Of a DNA stretch of 64,000 nt, positions 50,061-58,716 are shown piece by piece (position 1 is the first letter of the stretch; each line of letters begins with the position of its first letter). A program made the position numbers and the translations under genes. The notes beneath the pieces are model-generated. The model saw only the letters and a program-made list of their open reading frames with translations, had not been told where the DNA came from and made no database searches. The DNA is from Alphaproteobacteria bacterium (GTDB taxonomy: Bacteria > Pseudomonadota > Alphaproteobacteria > Reyranellales > Reyranellaceae). Location: the NCBI GenBank assembly GCA_019635875.1, contig JAHBYP010000010.1:62001-126000 (forward strand), written 5' to 3'.

Positions 50061-52363
50061 GCGATCCTCGCCATGGTCGCCGGGCGCGGGTAGTCGTAGA
50101 GCGGCGTGCCGTACGCATACTGCCGGTACTGCTTGGCGACGACTCGCGAGAGCACGACGCCGGCGACGTCGCCCTGCGCCTCGAAGATCTGCTTGATCGC
50201 CTCGAGCACCGCCTCGCGGCGCGTGTGGCCCCAGCGCACGACGAACACCACCTTGCTGACCAGCCGCGACAGCGCCAACACCTCGGCGCCAACCAGCACC
50301 GGCGGCGTGTCGAGGATGATCGAGTCGTAGTCCGGCTCGAGCGCCGCCAGCATGTGGCGCATGCGATCCGAGCTGATCAGGTGCGATTGGCGGGGATTCC
50401 AGTTGCCCGCCGGCATGACGTCGACGCCCGACAGCGTGTCGTGGTGGATGGCGTCGGTGAGAACCGTGTCCTTGTCTCCCAGCACGTTGGCCAGCCCGAC
50501 GCGGTTGGAGCAGCGGAAGGTCTGGTGCAGGCGCGGGCACCGCCAGTCGCAGTCGATCAGCAGCACGCGCTTGCCGTTGCTCGCCATGAGCCGGCCGAGC
50601 GAGGCCACCATGACCGACTTGCCCTCGGCCGGCGCCGCCGAGCTGAACAGCACGGTCCTGGGCGACTCGGCGGCCTCCGACAACTCGAGCCCGATATGGA
50701 GGCGGCGCAGCGCCTCGCTGAAGGCGGAAACCGGCTGGCGCAGAACGTGAACCGGCGCCGGCGTGCGGCCGGCCAGATGCGGCACAACCGACATCACGGG
50801 CAGGCCGGTCGTGCTGACGACCTGGTCGGCCCGGCGGAAGGTGCGGTCACTCCCTTCGCGCAGCAGCGCGATGGCTGCACCGGCCATCAGGCCGGCGAGC
50901 GTGCCGACGAAGACGATCAGCATCTTGGGCGGATAGCTCGGCGCCACCGGCGGGCTGGCGGGCGACACCAGCTTGGCATTGGCCTGCTGGAAGTCCTCGA
51001 TGCCGATCGCCTGCTTGGCCCGCTGCAGCATGGCCTCAAGCAGGCTGCGGTTGACCGCGGCGTCGCGCTCCAGCGCCTCGAGCTGGATCGAGGCGTTGTT
51101 CACGGTGCCCATCGTCTTCTTCAGGCGCTCGAAGTTCTGGTTCAGCGATTCGTAGCGCGCCGCGGTCTGCCTGGCCTCGCGCGCCAGGCCGTCGATGGTC
51201 TTGGCGATCTCGGCCCTGACGCGGGCGGCGATATTGGCGGCGTCGGCGCGCGCGCTGCGCATCATCGGGTGACGCTCGCCGTAGGAGGCCGACAGCTCGG
51301 CCGCCTTGCGCTCGGCGGCGGCCTGAGCCTGCTTGAGCGAGGCGATCAGCGGCGAGCGCAGCACGTCGGGCACGCTGTCGTGGTCCTGGCCGCCGCGGGT
51401 CAGTTCCCTGGCTTCGCGCAGCCGGGCCTCGGCCTCGACCTTCGCGGTCTGCGCCGCGAGCAGCTGCGTGTTGAGTTCGCTGAGCTGCTGGGCGGTGACG
51501 CTGCCGCTCGAAGCGCTCTTGTACAGGCCGTGCTCGCGCCGATAGTCCTCGACCGCCTCGTCGGAACGGCGCACCTGCTCGCGCAGCTCGGTGATGCGAT
51601 TCATCAGGAACTGCTCGACGCGGCCCATGGAGGCGATCTTCTCCTGACGCTGGGTCTCGAGGTAGACCTCGGCGAGCACATTGGCGAGCGACGCGGCGGT
51701 CGCCGGGTTCTCCGACTCGGCCCTGACGCTCAGCACGTGGGAGCGGCCCAGGGTCGAGACGTCGACCCGCGACAGCAGGATGTCGATTATGCGGTTCTCG
51801 GCGGCGGCCGCCGCCGCCGCCGGATCGGGCGCGGTCGGAGCCGGCTTTGGCCGCCGCTCGTCGAGCCACTCCATCCAGTCGTCCGGCAGGTACCGGGCCG
51901 GATCGAGCACGCGGGTCCATGCCGCTGGCTGGCGGGGCGGCGGGTTGAACTCCGGATTCTCGCGCAGCCTCAGTCGCTCGATCACCTGCTTGGCGAGGAT
52001 GCGCGACTGCAGGATGAAGCCTTCGTTCTGCACACGCTCGGCATCGGGGCTGACGTCGTTGACGGCCGCTTCGATGTTGAAGGCGCGAGGGCCCTGGATG
52101 CCGACCAGGACTCGCGCCTCGGCGACGTAGCGCGAGGGCAGGGACAGCGCGACCGCCGTGGTGGCCGCGGCGAAGACGAACGCGCAGGCCAGCACGATCC
52201 GCCGCTGGCGCCACAGGCGCCGCAGCGTTTCGAGCAGACCCTCGTCCTTCTCGGGTGCCGCCAGCTGCACTGGATCAACCGCGAGCGTGCGACGTCTCGG
52301 CTGATACTCGCGTAGCTGGAAGCGCCGTTGCGGCAAATGTGGTCGACGCTGCCCATCTGTCAT
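50057..52363 (-). CDS. wzc: Polysaccharide co-polymerase / tyrosine autokinase (Wzc-like)
   Basis: 768 residues. N-terminal helix (RRIVLACAFVFAAATTAVAL), a long periplasmic Wzz-type coiled-coil (about 85-470) closing with the PP-rich SYPPKMLIVFVGTLAGLMAG helix, then a cytoplasmic BY-kinase: Walker A SSAAPAEGKSVMVASLG, Walker A' VLLIDCDWRCP, Walker B SIILDTPPV. The tail KQYRQYAYGTPLYDY carries the tyrosine cluster that is phosphorylated. Controls chain length and export with Wza. Its start shares one base with the wza stop and its stop overlaps the next gene. Confidence 0.94.
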   Translation of the reverse strand: MTDGQRRPHLPQRRFQLREYQPRRRTLAVDPVQLAAPEKDEGLLETLRRLWRQRRIVLACAFVFAAATTAVALSLPSRYVAEARVLVGIQGPRAFNIEAAVNDVSPDAERVQNEGFILQSRILAKQVIERLRLRENPEFNPPPRQPAAWTRVLDPARYLPDDWMEWLDERRPKPAPTAPDPAAAAAAAENRIIDILLSRVDVSTLGRSHVLSVRAESENPATAASLANVLAEVYLETQRQEKIASMGRVEQFLMNRITELREQVRRSDEAVEDYRREHGLYKSASSGSVTAQQLSELNTQLLAAQTAKVEAEARLREARELTRGGQDHDSVPDVLRSPLIASLKQAQAAAERKAAELSASYGERHPMMRSARADAANIAARVRAEIAKTIDGLAREARQTAARYESLNQNFERLKKTMGTVNNASIQLEALERDAAVNRSLLEAMLQRAKQAIGIEDFQQANAKLVSPASPPVAPSYPPKMLIVFVGTLAGLMAGAAIALLREGSDRTFRRADQVVSTTGLPVMSVVPHLAGRTPAPVHVLRQPVSAFSEALRRLHIGLELSEAAESPRTVLFSSAAPAEGKSVMVASLGRLMASNGKRVLLIDCDWRCPRLHQTFRCSNRVGLANVLGDKDTVLTDAIHHDTLSGVDVMPAGNWNPRQSHLISSDRMRHMLAALEPDYDSIILDTPPVLVGAEVLALSRLVSKVVFVVRWGHTRREAVLEAIKQIFEAQGDVAGVVLSRVVAKQYRQYAYGTPLYDYPRPATMARIA

Positions 52364-52998
52364 CAGAAGTACCGTTCTCGCACCAGGATGGTGTCGCCGG
52401 GCCGGATCACCGTGTTGGAATCGGCAACGACACGGACGATCTGTCCGTTCTTGTCGGTGCGCTTGATGTAGAAGGAATTCTCGCGTGCGCGGTAGGTGTA
52501 GCCGCCGGCGAGGGCGACCGCATTGAACACGCTGATGCCGGAGACGTAGGGATAGCTGCCGGGGTTGCGGATCTCGCCGATGATGTAGAATGGCCGCTTG
52601 CTGGCCACCTCGACGCTGACGCTGGCGCCGCGGATGTAGTCGGGATCGAGCTTCGACTTGATGGTCCGCTCCAGCTCGCCGGGCGTCATGCCGGCGGCCC
52701 TGATCTGGCCGGCCAGGGGGAAAGACAGCATGCCGGCGTTGTCGAGCGAGTAGTCGCCGGTCAGATGATTCTGCCCGTAGACGATGATGCGCATCTTGTC
52801 GCCCGGGTTCAGCCGATAGCTGCCCGAAGCGTCGCCGCCCGCGCCCGCGATGCCCGGACCGCCGGCGTATTGCAGGGCATCACCGTCGTCCGCCGCGATG
52901 ATGGGCGTGTTGTCCGTGTCGCACGCGGCCAGCGCGATCGCGCCGATCAGAAGACCACGACGCGACATCGAGAAGGCGTTCACGACCTTGTATGTCAT
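52363..52998 (-). CDS. wza: Polysaccharide export lipoprotein (Wza-like)
   Basis: 211 residues. A signal with twin Arg (SRRGLLIGAIALAACDTD) and a lipobox LAAC, cysteine 26 as the lipidated residue. Then the Poly_export domain YRLNPGDKMRIIVYGQNHLT and a single SLBB-type domain PFYIIGEIRNPGSYPYVSGI. It is shorter than E. coli Wza (379), as in other alphaproteobacterial export proteins with one SLBB unit and no C-terminal membrane helix. Forms the outer-membrane or periplasmic channel part. ATG at 52998; another at 52968 would still include the lipobox. Confidence 0.92.
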   Translation of the reverse strand: MTYKVVNAFSMSRRGLLIGAIALAACDTDNTPIIAADDGDALQYAGGPGIAGAGGDASGSYRLNPGDKMRIIVYGQNHLTGDYSLDNAGMLSFPLAGQIRAAGMTPGELERTIKSKLDPDYIRGASVSVEVASKRPFYIIGEIRNPGSYPYVSGISVFNAVALAGGYTYRARENSFYIKRTDKNGQIVRVVADSNTVIRPGDTILVRERYF

Positions 52999-53121
52999 CT
53001 CACCACCTGTAGCGCTAAGTGACGGTCGCTCGCCCGAATGGGGCACAGCTCCCTTGAAGCGGATTCTTACCAACGGGCGGCGCGCACTCGGTGTGACCAA
53101 ACCGGGGCATCGGCGGATGCT

Positions 53122-54585
53122 TCAGGCGCGGCCGTACTGGTCCTCGACCCGCACGATGTCGTCCTCGCCCAGGTACGGGCCGGACTGCACCTCGATCAGC
53201 TGGAGCGGCAACTTTCCGGGGTTCTCCAGGCGGTGCTCGGTGCCTATCGGGATGTAGACCGACTCGTTCTCGCGCACGAGCATGCGCTCCTGCCCGCGCT
53301 GCACCAATGCCGTGCCCTGGACGACGACCCAGTGCTCGGCGCGATGGTAGTGCTTCTGCAGGCTGAGCTTCGCGCCGGGCTTCACCATGATGCGCTTCAC
53401 CTGGTAGCGCAGCCCGGCGTCGACCGTGCGGTAGTAGCCCCAGGGCCGATAGGTGGTGACGTGCGTGACGGGCTCGGACCGGTTGCGCTGCCGCATGGCC
53501 TCGACGAGTTCCGACAGCTCGCCGGCCGTGTCTGCGTCGGCCACCAGCACAGCATCGTCGGTGGCGACGATCACGACATTCTCGACGCCGATCGCGGCCA
53601 CCAGCCTGCCATCGGTGCGGATGTAGGAATCGCGCACCAACCTGGTCACGACATCGCCGCGCAGCACGTTGCCGTCGCCGTCGGGTTGGCTGATCTCGCG
53701 CAGCGACTGCCACGAACCGACGTCGCTCCATGACATGTCGACCGGCACGACGGCGGCGCGATCGGTGCGCTCCATCACCGCGCGGTCGACGGCGATCGCG
53801 GGCGCTTCGGCGAATGCCGCATTGTCGAGCCTGAAGAAGTCGAGATCCTGCCGACCGGCGCGGACTGCCTTCTCGCAGGCCTCGAGCATCGCCGGGTTCA
53901 GCCGCGCCAGATCCTCGATGAAGGCGCGGGCCCCCAGCAGGAATATGCCGCTGTTCCAGTAGAACACGCCGCTGTCGACGAAGCGCTGCGCGGTCGGCCG
54001 GTCCGGCTTCTCGACGAAGCGTTCGACCGCGAGCACCTCGGGCGAGCCGTTCGCCGCGTCGCCGCCCTGGATGTAGCCGTAGCCGGTGTCGGGCCGCGTC
54101 GGCTTGATGCCGAAGGTGACCAGCATGCCGTTCTGCGCCGCGCCGAGGCCGCGCCGGATGGCGTCGTGGAACCGCGGCAGTGAGGCGATGACGTGGTCCG
54201 AGGGCTGCACCAGCATGAGCGCGTCGGGATCGCGGTCGAGCAGCCACAGCGCGGCGGCGGTGATGGCGGGGCCGGTGTTGCGCGCCAGCGGCTCGAGCAG
54301 GATGGCCTGCGGCTTGACGCCGACCTGCTTGAGCTGCTCGTCGATGAGGAAGCGGTGCTCCTCGTTGCAGATCACCAGCGGGCCGGTGAACCCGACATCG
54401 TCGAAATTGCGCAGCGCCGTCTCCTGCAGCAGGGTGCGGTCGGAGACCAAGCTCAGCAGCTGCTTGGGATACGATGCCCGCGACAGGGGCCACAGCCGCG
54501 TGCCGGAACCGCCGGACAGGATGACGGGATGGATCTGCGCCGAGCCCGGCTCCCGGAACCGCGCGAGGTTGGCGATGGTGTCCAT
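53122..54585 (-). CDS. manC: Mannose-1-phosphate guanylyltransferase / mannose-6-phosphate isomerase
   Basis: 487 residues, two domains. The transferase opens HPVILSGGSGTRLWPLSRAS and keeps YPKQ, FVEKP (in VERFVEKPDRPT) and YWNSGIFL. The C-terminal cupin (type II isomerase) has VKPGAKLSLQKHYHRAEHWV with metal His residues and NESVYIPIGTEHRLENPG. Makes GDP-mannose, the substrate of Gmd and of mannosyltransferases. It stands between the histidine kinase (97-base gap) and wza (123-base gap), so a promoter may lie on either side. Confidence 0.95.
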   Translation of the reverse strand: MDTIANLARFREPGSAQIHPVILSGGSGTRLWPLSRASYPKQLLSLVSDRTLLQETALRNFDDVGFTGPLVICNEEHRFLIDEQLKQVGVKPQAILLEPLARNTGPAITAAALWLLDRDPDALMLVQPSDHVIASLPRFHDAIRRGLGAAQNGMLVTFGIKPTRPDTGYGYIQGGDAANGSPEVLAVERFVEKPDRPTAQRFVDSGVFYWNSGIFLLGARAFIEDLARLNPAMLEACEKAVRAGRQDLDFFRLDNAAFAEAPAIAVDRAVMERTDRAAVVPVDMSWSDVGSWQSLREISQPDGDGNVLRGDVVTRLVRDSYIRTDGRLVAAIGVENVVIVATDDAVLVADADTAGELSELVEAMRQRNRSEPVTHVTTYRPWGYYRTVDAGLRYQVKRIMVKPGAKLSLQKHYHRAEHWVVVQGTALVQRGQERMLVRENESVYIPIGTEHRLENPGKLPLQLIEVQSGPYLGEDDIVRVEDQYGRA

Positions 54586-54682
54586 GACTCGTGCGCTCCG
54601 TCGTTGCAGTGCTGCGACTGAAGCTAGGAGCGCGAGTCAGGGTCCTCCAGTGTTCAAACTGTGTTCGCCCGGCGACCGACTT

Positions 54683-56353
54683 TCAGCCGCCGTTGCGCGG
54701 CAAGGTCACCGTCACGGACAGGCCGCCGCCGAGACGATTCGCCGCCGTCACCCTGCCGCCCAGCGCCTCGACGTTGCGCCGCACGATCCACAGGCCGAGA
54801 CCTCCATGGCCGGTGTCCGGCATGGTCCCCTCGCCGGGCGGGCGCGGACGCAGCGAGAAATAGCGCTCGAAGATGCGGTCCAGCTTGCGCGGGTCGATGC
54901 CGGGACCCTCGTCGTCGATCTGCAGCTCGATCGTCTCGTCGTTCTGCGTGAGCGTCACGACGATGGTGCCGCCGGGCGGCGTGAAGCTGATGGCGTTCTC
55001 GAGGATGTTCTGCAGCACGATCTCCAGGACGCCCTCGGCGGCTCGAACCATCACGCGCGGCTCGAGCCGGCGAATCAGGCGCACGTCGCGGCTGGCCATC
55101 AACTCCCGGAAATGCAGCACCGACACGCCGATGATCTCGGTGAGGTTCACGGTCGAGCGCGGCGCCTCGATCAGGTCGGCGGCGTTGTTGTCGAGGTGCT
55201 GCGCCGCCATCACCAATGCCGTCAGGCGATCGACCGACGCGTCGACGATCTCCAGCGCGCGCTGCGCGCGCTGGTCGGTGGGCGGCATCGCCCGGCGCAC
55301 CGGCTCGAGCGAGGCCCGGATGGTGGCGAGCGGCGACTTGAAGGAGTGCGCATTGTCCTCGGCCGACTGGCGGATGTCGCGCGCCACGCGGTGCACATCC
55401 TCGACCAGGCGGTCGAAGTCGCGCGCCACGCTGCCGAGCTCGGGCACGATGTTGCGCTTGGCGAAGGCGTCCTCGCCGATGCGGCCCTGGCGCACCTCGT
55501 GCGCCACCTCGCGGAACTGGCGCAGGCTGCGGCGGATGCTGAAGGCGGTCAGCACCGCCAGCAGCAGGAGCACAGCGCAGATGATGGCGGCGACGCGCAC
55601 CGGCCGGGTCTCCCAGTAGGGCTGGCCGATCGACGTGCGCAGGAACTCCGCGGTGCTGTGCGTCGACACCAGCACCCAGCAGCCGCGCTCGGTGCGCACC
55701 GGCACGATGGAGGTCAGCAGCTCGATCGTTCCGTCGGGCTGCCTGTAGCGGATCTCGCCGGGCAGATCCGCGACGCAGGCATCCGACAGCCGCGGGAGGA
55801 TGCCGCGGTGGTTGAGCTCGTCGAGATCGGACTGCAGCTGCGCGGCGTGGATCGCCGGCGCGGCGGCGACGAAGAGGAAGCCGCCGCCACCGTCGTCCTC
55901 ACGCGCCGGCTGGAACAGCAGCTTCAGGGCCATCCCGTCGGTCGCGTGCCTCAGCAGCTCGTCCGCCAGGTTCGGGTCGCCGGCGGGCATTCGCGCGAGC
56001 ATCGGCGTGATCGCCTGGGCGATCAGCCGGCTACGGTCCTTCACCGAGCGGGTGACGAGATCGCGCATGTGCCGGTCGGCCGCCTCGAACTGGCCGTAGA
56101 GGATCACCGGCAGCACCGCGCAGATCACCGTCAGTCCCGCGAGCTTCAGCGTCAGCGACGCGCTGAGGCGGCGCGCCGAGGCGCGCCACCCCGGCCATGC
56201 CCCCTTCGCCTCAGGCGGCGTGCTGGGCCGGCGGACGGCCCCAGCGGTAACCGAACGACGGGAAATTCTCGATCTCGGCAAAATCGGGATCGATGGCGCG
56301 GAACTTGTTGCGGATCCGCTTGATGGAGGATCGGACGTTTGTTCGATAGCCAT
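54683..56353 (-). CDS. Sensor histidine kinase (ChvG/ExoS-like arrangement)
   Basis: 556 residues. Two membrane helices (about 69-87 and 252-274) enclose a periplasmic sensor; after it a HAMP-like LRQFREVAHEVRQGRIGEDA, the phospho-accepting His336 in EDNAHSFKSPLATIRASLEP, N-box QNILENAISFTP, G1 DDEGPGI and G2 HGGLGLWIVRRNVEAL. Matches ChvG-type kinases in general plan, which control exopolysaccharide in rhizobia; orthology is not proven. ATG at 56353 has GGGGAG eight bases ahead, giving a 143-base overlap with the regulator gene; no later ATG/GTG precedes the first helix. Confidence 0.85.
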   Translation of the reverse strand: MAIEQTSDPPSSGSATSSAPSIPILPRSRISRRSVTAGAVRRPSTPPEAKGAWPGWRASARRLSASLTLKLAGLTVICAVLPVILYGQFEAADRHMRDLVTRSVKDRSRLIAQAITPMLARMPAGDPNLADELLRHATDGMALKLLFQPAREDDGGGGFLFVAAAPAIHAAQLQSDLDELNHRGILPRLSDACVADLPGEIRYRQPDGTIELLTSIVPVRTERGCWVLVSTHSTAEFLRTSIGQPYWETRPVRVAAIICAVLLLLAVLTAFSIRRSLRQFREVAHEVRQGRIGEDAFAKRNIVPELGSVARDFDRLVEDVHRVARDIRQSAEDNAHSFKSPLATIRASLEPVRRAMPPTDQRAQRALEIVDASVDRLTALVMAAQHLDNNAADLIEAPRSTVNLTEIIGVSVLHFRELMASRDVRLIRRLEPRVMVRAAEGVLEIVLQNILENAISFTPPGGTIVVTLTQNDETIELQIDDEGPGIDPRKLDRIFERYFSLRPRPPGEGTMPDTGHGGLGLWIVRRNVEALGGRVTAANRLGGGLSVTVTLPRNGG

Positions 56354-57026
56354 CCTCGCCGCTCCCCGCGATGAAGCCTTCGTAGTGCATGCAATCGTAG
56401 ACGGCGCGATACGTCACGTGCTCGCCGACATTGGAGGCGAGCAGGCGCACGATGTTGAACTCGGTCAGGGTCAGGTTGACATCGAACTCGTCCCAGTAGG
56501 CGCGGCTGACGTGCGGCTTCAGCATCAGGCGGCCGCAATGCAGGATCTCGCCGGTCTCCATGACCGCCGGGCGCTTCGCCGAGTCGACGATCAGCCGCAG
56601 ACGCTTGGCGAGGATCGGCACGCCGCGCGTCTTGTCGACAAAGTCGATCGCGCCGCGGTCGAACGCCATGTTTTCGTGCGCCGGCGAGGCGCGCCCGGTC
56701 AGGAACACGACGGGCACGACGATCCCCTTGCGCCGGAGCTTGGGCAGCAGGTCGATGCCGGACAGCGCCGGCAGGCTCCAGTCGAGCACGATGACGTCGG
56801 CGCTGGCGCCGGTGGCGAGGTGATCGAGCATCGCCGCGCCATCGGCGAAGCTGTCGACGACGAAGCCATGCTCGGCGAGCTCCGCGACGACGACCTCGCG
56901 ATAGTGGTCGTCGTCGTCGACGAAGATCAGCCGGGTTGGTCCGACCTGGTCGGCGACGCTACCGAAGCCGGGCGCGAGACTGGAGCTGTCCGAGACAGAG
57001 TCGCTTTCCTTGATCTGTGTTGTCAT
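56211..57026 (-). CDS. OmpR/ChvI-like response regulator
   Basis: 271 residues. Receiver: acidic DDDD (37-40), phospho-Asp82 in VIVLDWSLPALSGIDLL, Thr in VVFLTGRAS and Lys in DFVDKTRG. The C-terminal winged helix includes VHVTYRAVYDCMHYEGF-like residues and GYRTNVRSSIKRIRNKFRAI, ending FPSFGYRWGR. Partner of the kinase gene that overlaps it. Upstream AGGAGCG supports ATG 57026. The overlap with the lipoprotein gene ahead indicates one transcript. By position it may control the exopolysaccharide operon. Confidence 0.9.
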   Translation of the reverse strand: MTTQIKESDSVSDSSSLAPGFGSVADQVGPTRLIFVDDDDHYREVVVAELAEHGFVVDSFADGAAMLDHLATGASADVIVLDWSLPALSGIDLLPKLRRKGIVVPVVFLTGRASPAHENMAFDRGAIDFVDKTRGVPILAKRLRLIVDSAKRPAVMETGEILHCGRLMLKPHVSRAYWDEFDVNLTLTEFNIVRLLASNVGEHVTYRAVYDCMHYEGFIAGSGEDGYRTNVRSSIKRIRNKFRAIDPDFAEIENFPSFGYRWGRPPAQHAA

Positions 57027-57477
57027 CGCTCCTGACCTCATAGGCAAGGGTTGTGAACTTTCTCGTCTGGACATCGGGATAGAGGGAAACGTCCAGGGCG
57101 CACTGCCCGTTCCGGTAGCGCCACGTTTTTCCCGGCGCGCGATCCTCCTCGCTTGTGGGCGCGCCGAACCGCGCGCGGATATCGCCCTCGCTCTGGCCAA
57201 CCAGGCTGAGGGGCGGTGACACGGTCTCCTCCTTGGCGGGAGCCGAGAGCTCCTTCGGGCTTGTCGTGGCCTTCGGATCGCCAACGTCGGCCACGTTGCG
57301 CCGCGGCGCGGGGGAAGCCGCGGGCGTCGGCGAGCGTGCCGGCCGGGACGAGGCGAATGGCGACTGGGCCGTCAGTCGGCCGAAATCGCGTCGCATGTCG
57401 CGGGAGAACTCCTCGCACCCCGAGAGCAGCAGCCCTGCAACACCGATGAAATGCGTGAGCCGCCTCGTGCGTATCAT
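56959..57477 (-). CDS. Small lipoprotein with SmpA/BamE-like end
   Basis: 172 residues. Signal ends LLLSGCEEFS, a lipobox, so the cysteine is lipidated and the protein is on the outer membrane or inner membrane. A Pro/Ala/Ser linker (about 40-90) precedes LVGQSEGDIRARFGAPTSEE and KTWRYRNGQCALDVSLYPDV, resembling the SmpA/OmlA (BamE) fold that reads G-x-S-x-x-D/E...FG-x-P...W-x-Y. It overlaps the regulator start by 68 bases. It could report envelope state to the neighbouring kinase, but that is speculation. Start ATG 57477. Confidence 0.7.
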   Translation of the reverse strand: MIRTRRLTHFIGVAGLLLSGCEEFSRDMRRDFGRLTAQSPFASSRPARSPTPAASPAPRRNVADVGDPKATTSPKELSAPAKEETVSPPLSLVGQSEGDIRARFGAPTSEEDRAPGKTWRYRNGQCALDVSLYPDVQTRKFTTLAYEVRSDDNTDQGKRLCLGQLQSRARLR

Positions 57478-58068
57478 TGCCGTTCCTGCTGTGTGAGGCG
57501 CGGGACTCGGAATCGACTCCATGCAACCGACATGCCCGGGCGTCAGTCGGCGATGACGCTCGAGATTGGGCAACGGGTCCCGCGGTGCCGTAACGCCGGC
57601 AAACTGATCCTTGATTCTTGGCAAGTTTGGGGCGACAGGCCCGCCTCGACCGAAGAGTCGCAGGCTCCCATGTCACAGAATGAACACCGACGGCGGATGG
57701 TCATCGGGCCTCGCGGTGGGGTCTTGCCGGTTCAAGGATGTCCACAGCCCGATGAATGCGCCGCGCTGCCCGCCGGCCCGGAACGCATGCAGGCTGTGTA
57801 TGGTGTCGCATCGCATGTGCCAGGCGGGAAGGAGAACCAGCAATGCAACGAAACCAACGCCGCGCAGTTCCGTCGGCGAAGGAATCCGCCGCTCGCGAGC
57901 CGGATAAAGGGCTACTTTGCACGGGGCCGGCATCGTAGGGTGGGGGTGTCGATGCGCGGCGAAGGGTAGGTGGAAGTGGCGGGACACGTCATGGTGAGGG
58001 CGGGAATCGCTGTGCCGGTGATCCAAGTCCGGCCTTGGGCGCCATTTCGTTCGAAGGCGAGGTAGGCT
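57478..58068. other. 591-base divergent intergenic region
   Basis: Lies between the reverse envelope/exopolysaccharide operon and the forward SIS/transaldolase genes. I see no gene, tRNA or strong repeat. GGAACGGCA just upstream of the lipoprotein serves as its ribosome site. It probably carries both promoters, but no box pair stands out. Confidence 0.4.
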
Positions 58069-58716
58069 TTGCCCGCTACCGCCTCCAACGCTTCGTCCGA
58101 GCCGGCGCCGGTGAGCGTCAGCCCGTACACCGCGACCTATCTCGACGAGGCGGCGGAGATCGTCCGCCGGCTGGATCGCGCCCAGATCGACTCCATGGTG
58201 CGCATTATCGCCGGCGTGCGCGCCGGCGGCGGGCGGCTGTTCTTCCTCGGGGTCGGCGGCAGCGCCGGCAATTGCTCGCATGCGGTCAACGACTTCCGCA
58301 AGATCGCCGGCGTCGAGGCCTATGCACCGACCGACAATGTCTCGGAGCTGACGGCGCGCATCAACGACGACGGCTGGGACACGGTCTTCGCCAACTGGCT
58401 GCTGGGCAGCCGCCTGGGCGCCAAGGACGCCGTGTTCATCTTCTCGGTGGGCGGCGGCAACCTGGAGAAGAATGTCAGCCCCAACCTGGTGCGTGCGCTG
58501 GAACTCGCACGGAAGGTGGGTGCCCGGATCATCGGGGTCGTCGGCCGCGACGGCGGCTACACGGCCAAGGTCGCCGACGCCTGCGTGATCGTGCCGGTGA
58601 TCAATCCGGGGACGATCACGCCGCATACCGAGGCGTTCCACGCCGTGGTGTGGCACCTGATCGTCACCCACCCCGAGCTGAAGGCCAACGAGATGAAGTG
58701 GGAATCGACCCGGTGA
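58069..58716 (+). CDS. SIS-domain phosphosugar isomerase (GmhA-like)
   Basis: 215 residues. Single SIS domain: RLFFLGVGGSAGNCSHAVND for the phosphate loop, VFIFSVGGGNLEKNVSPNLV and VINPGTITPHTEAFHAVVWH. It is nearest the sedoheptulose-7-phosphate isomerase group by plan (helical N-terminus then SIS), but the loop reads GVGGSAGNCSHA instead of GNGGSAADAQH, so substrate is unsure. Start is TTG at 58069 behind GAGGT; a GTG at 58111 is possible. Overlaps the transaldolase start (GTGA), and since transaldolase handles sedoheptulose-7-phosphate, a heptose supply role is likely. Confidence 0.75.
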   Translation: MPATASNASSEPAPVSVSPYTATYLDEAAEIVRRLDRAQIDSMVRIIAGVRAGGGRLFFLGVGGSAGNCSHAVNDFRKIAGVEAYAPTDNVSELTARINDDGWDTVFANWLLGSRLGAKDAVFIFSVGGGNLEKNVSPNLVRALELARKVGARIIGVVGRDGGYTAKVADACVIVPVINPGTITPHTEAFHAVVWHLIVTHPELKANEMKWESTR

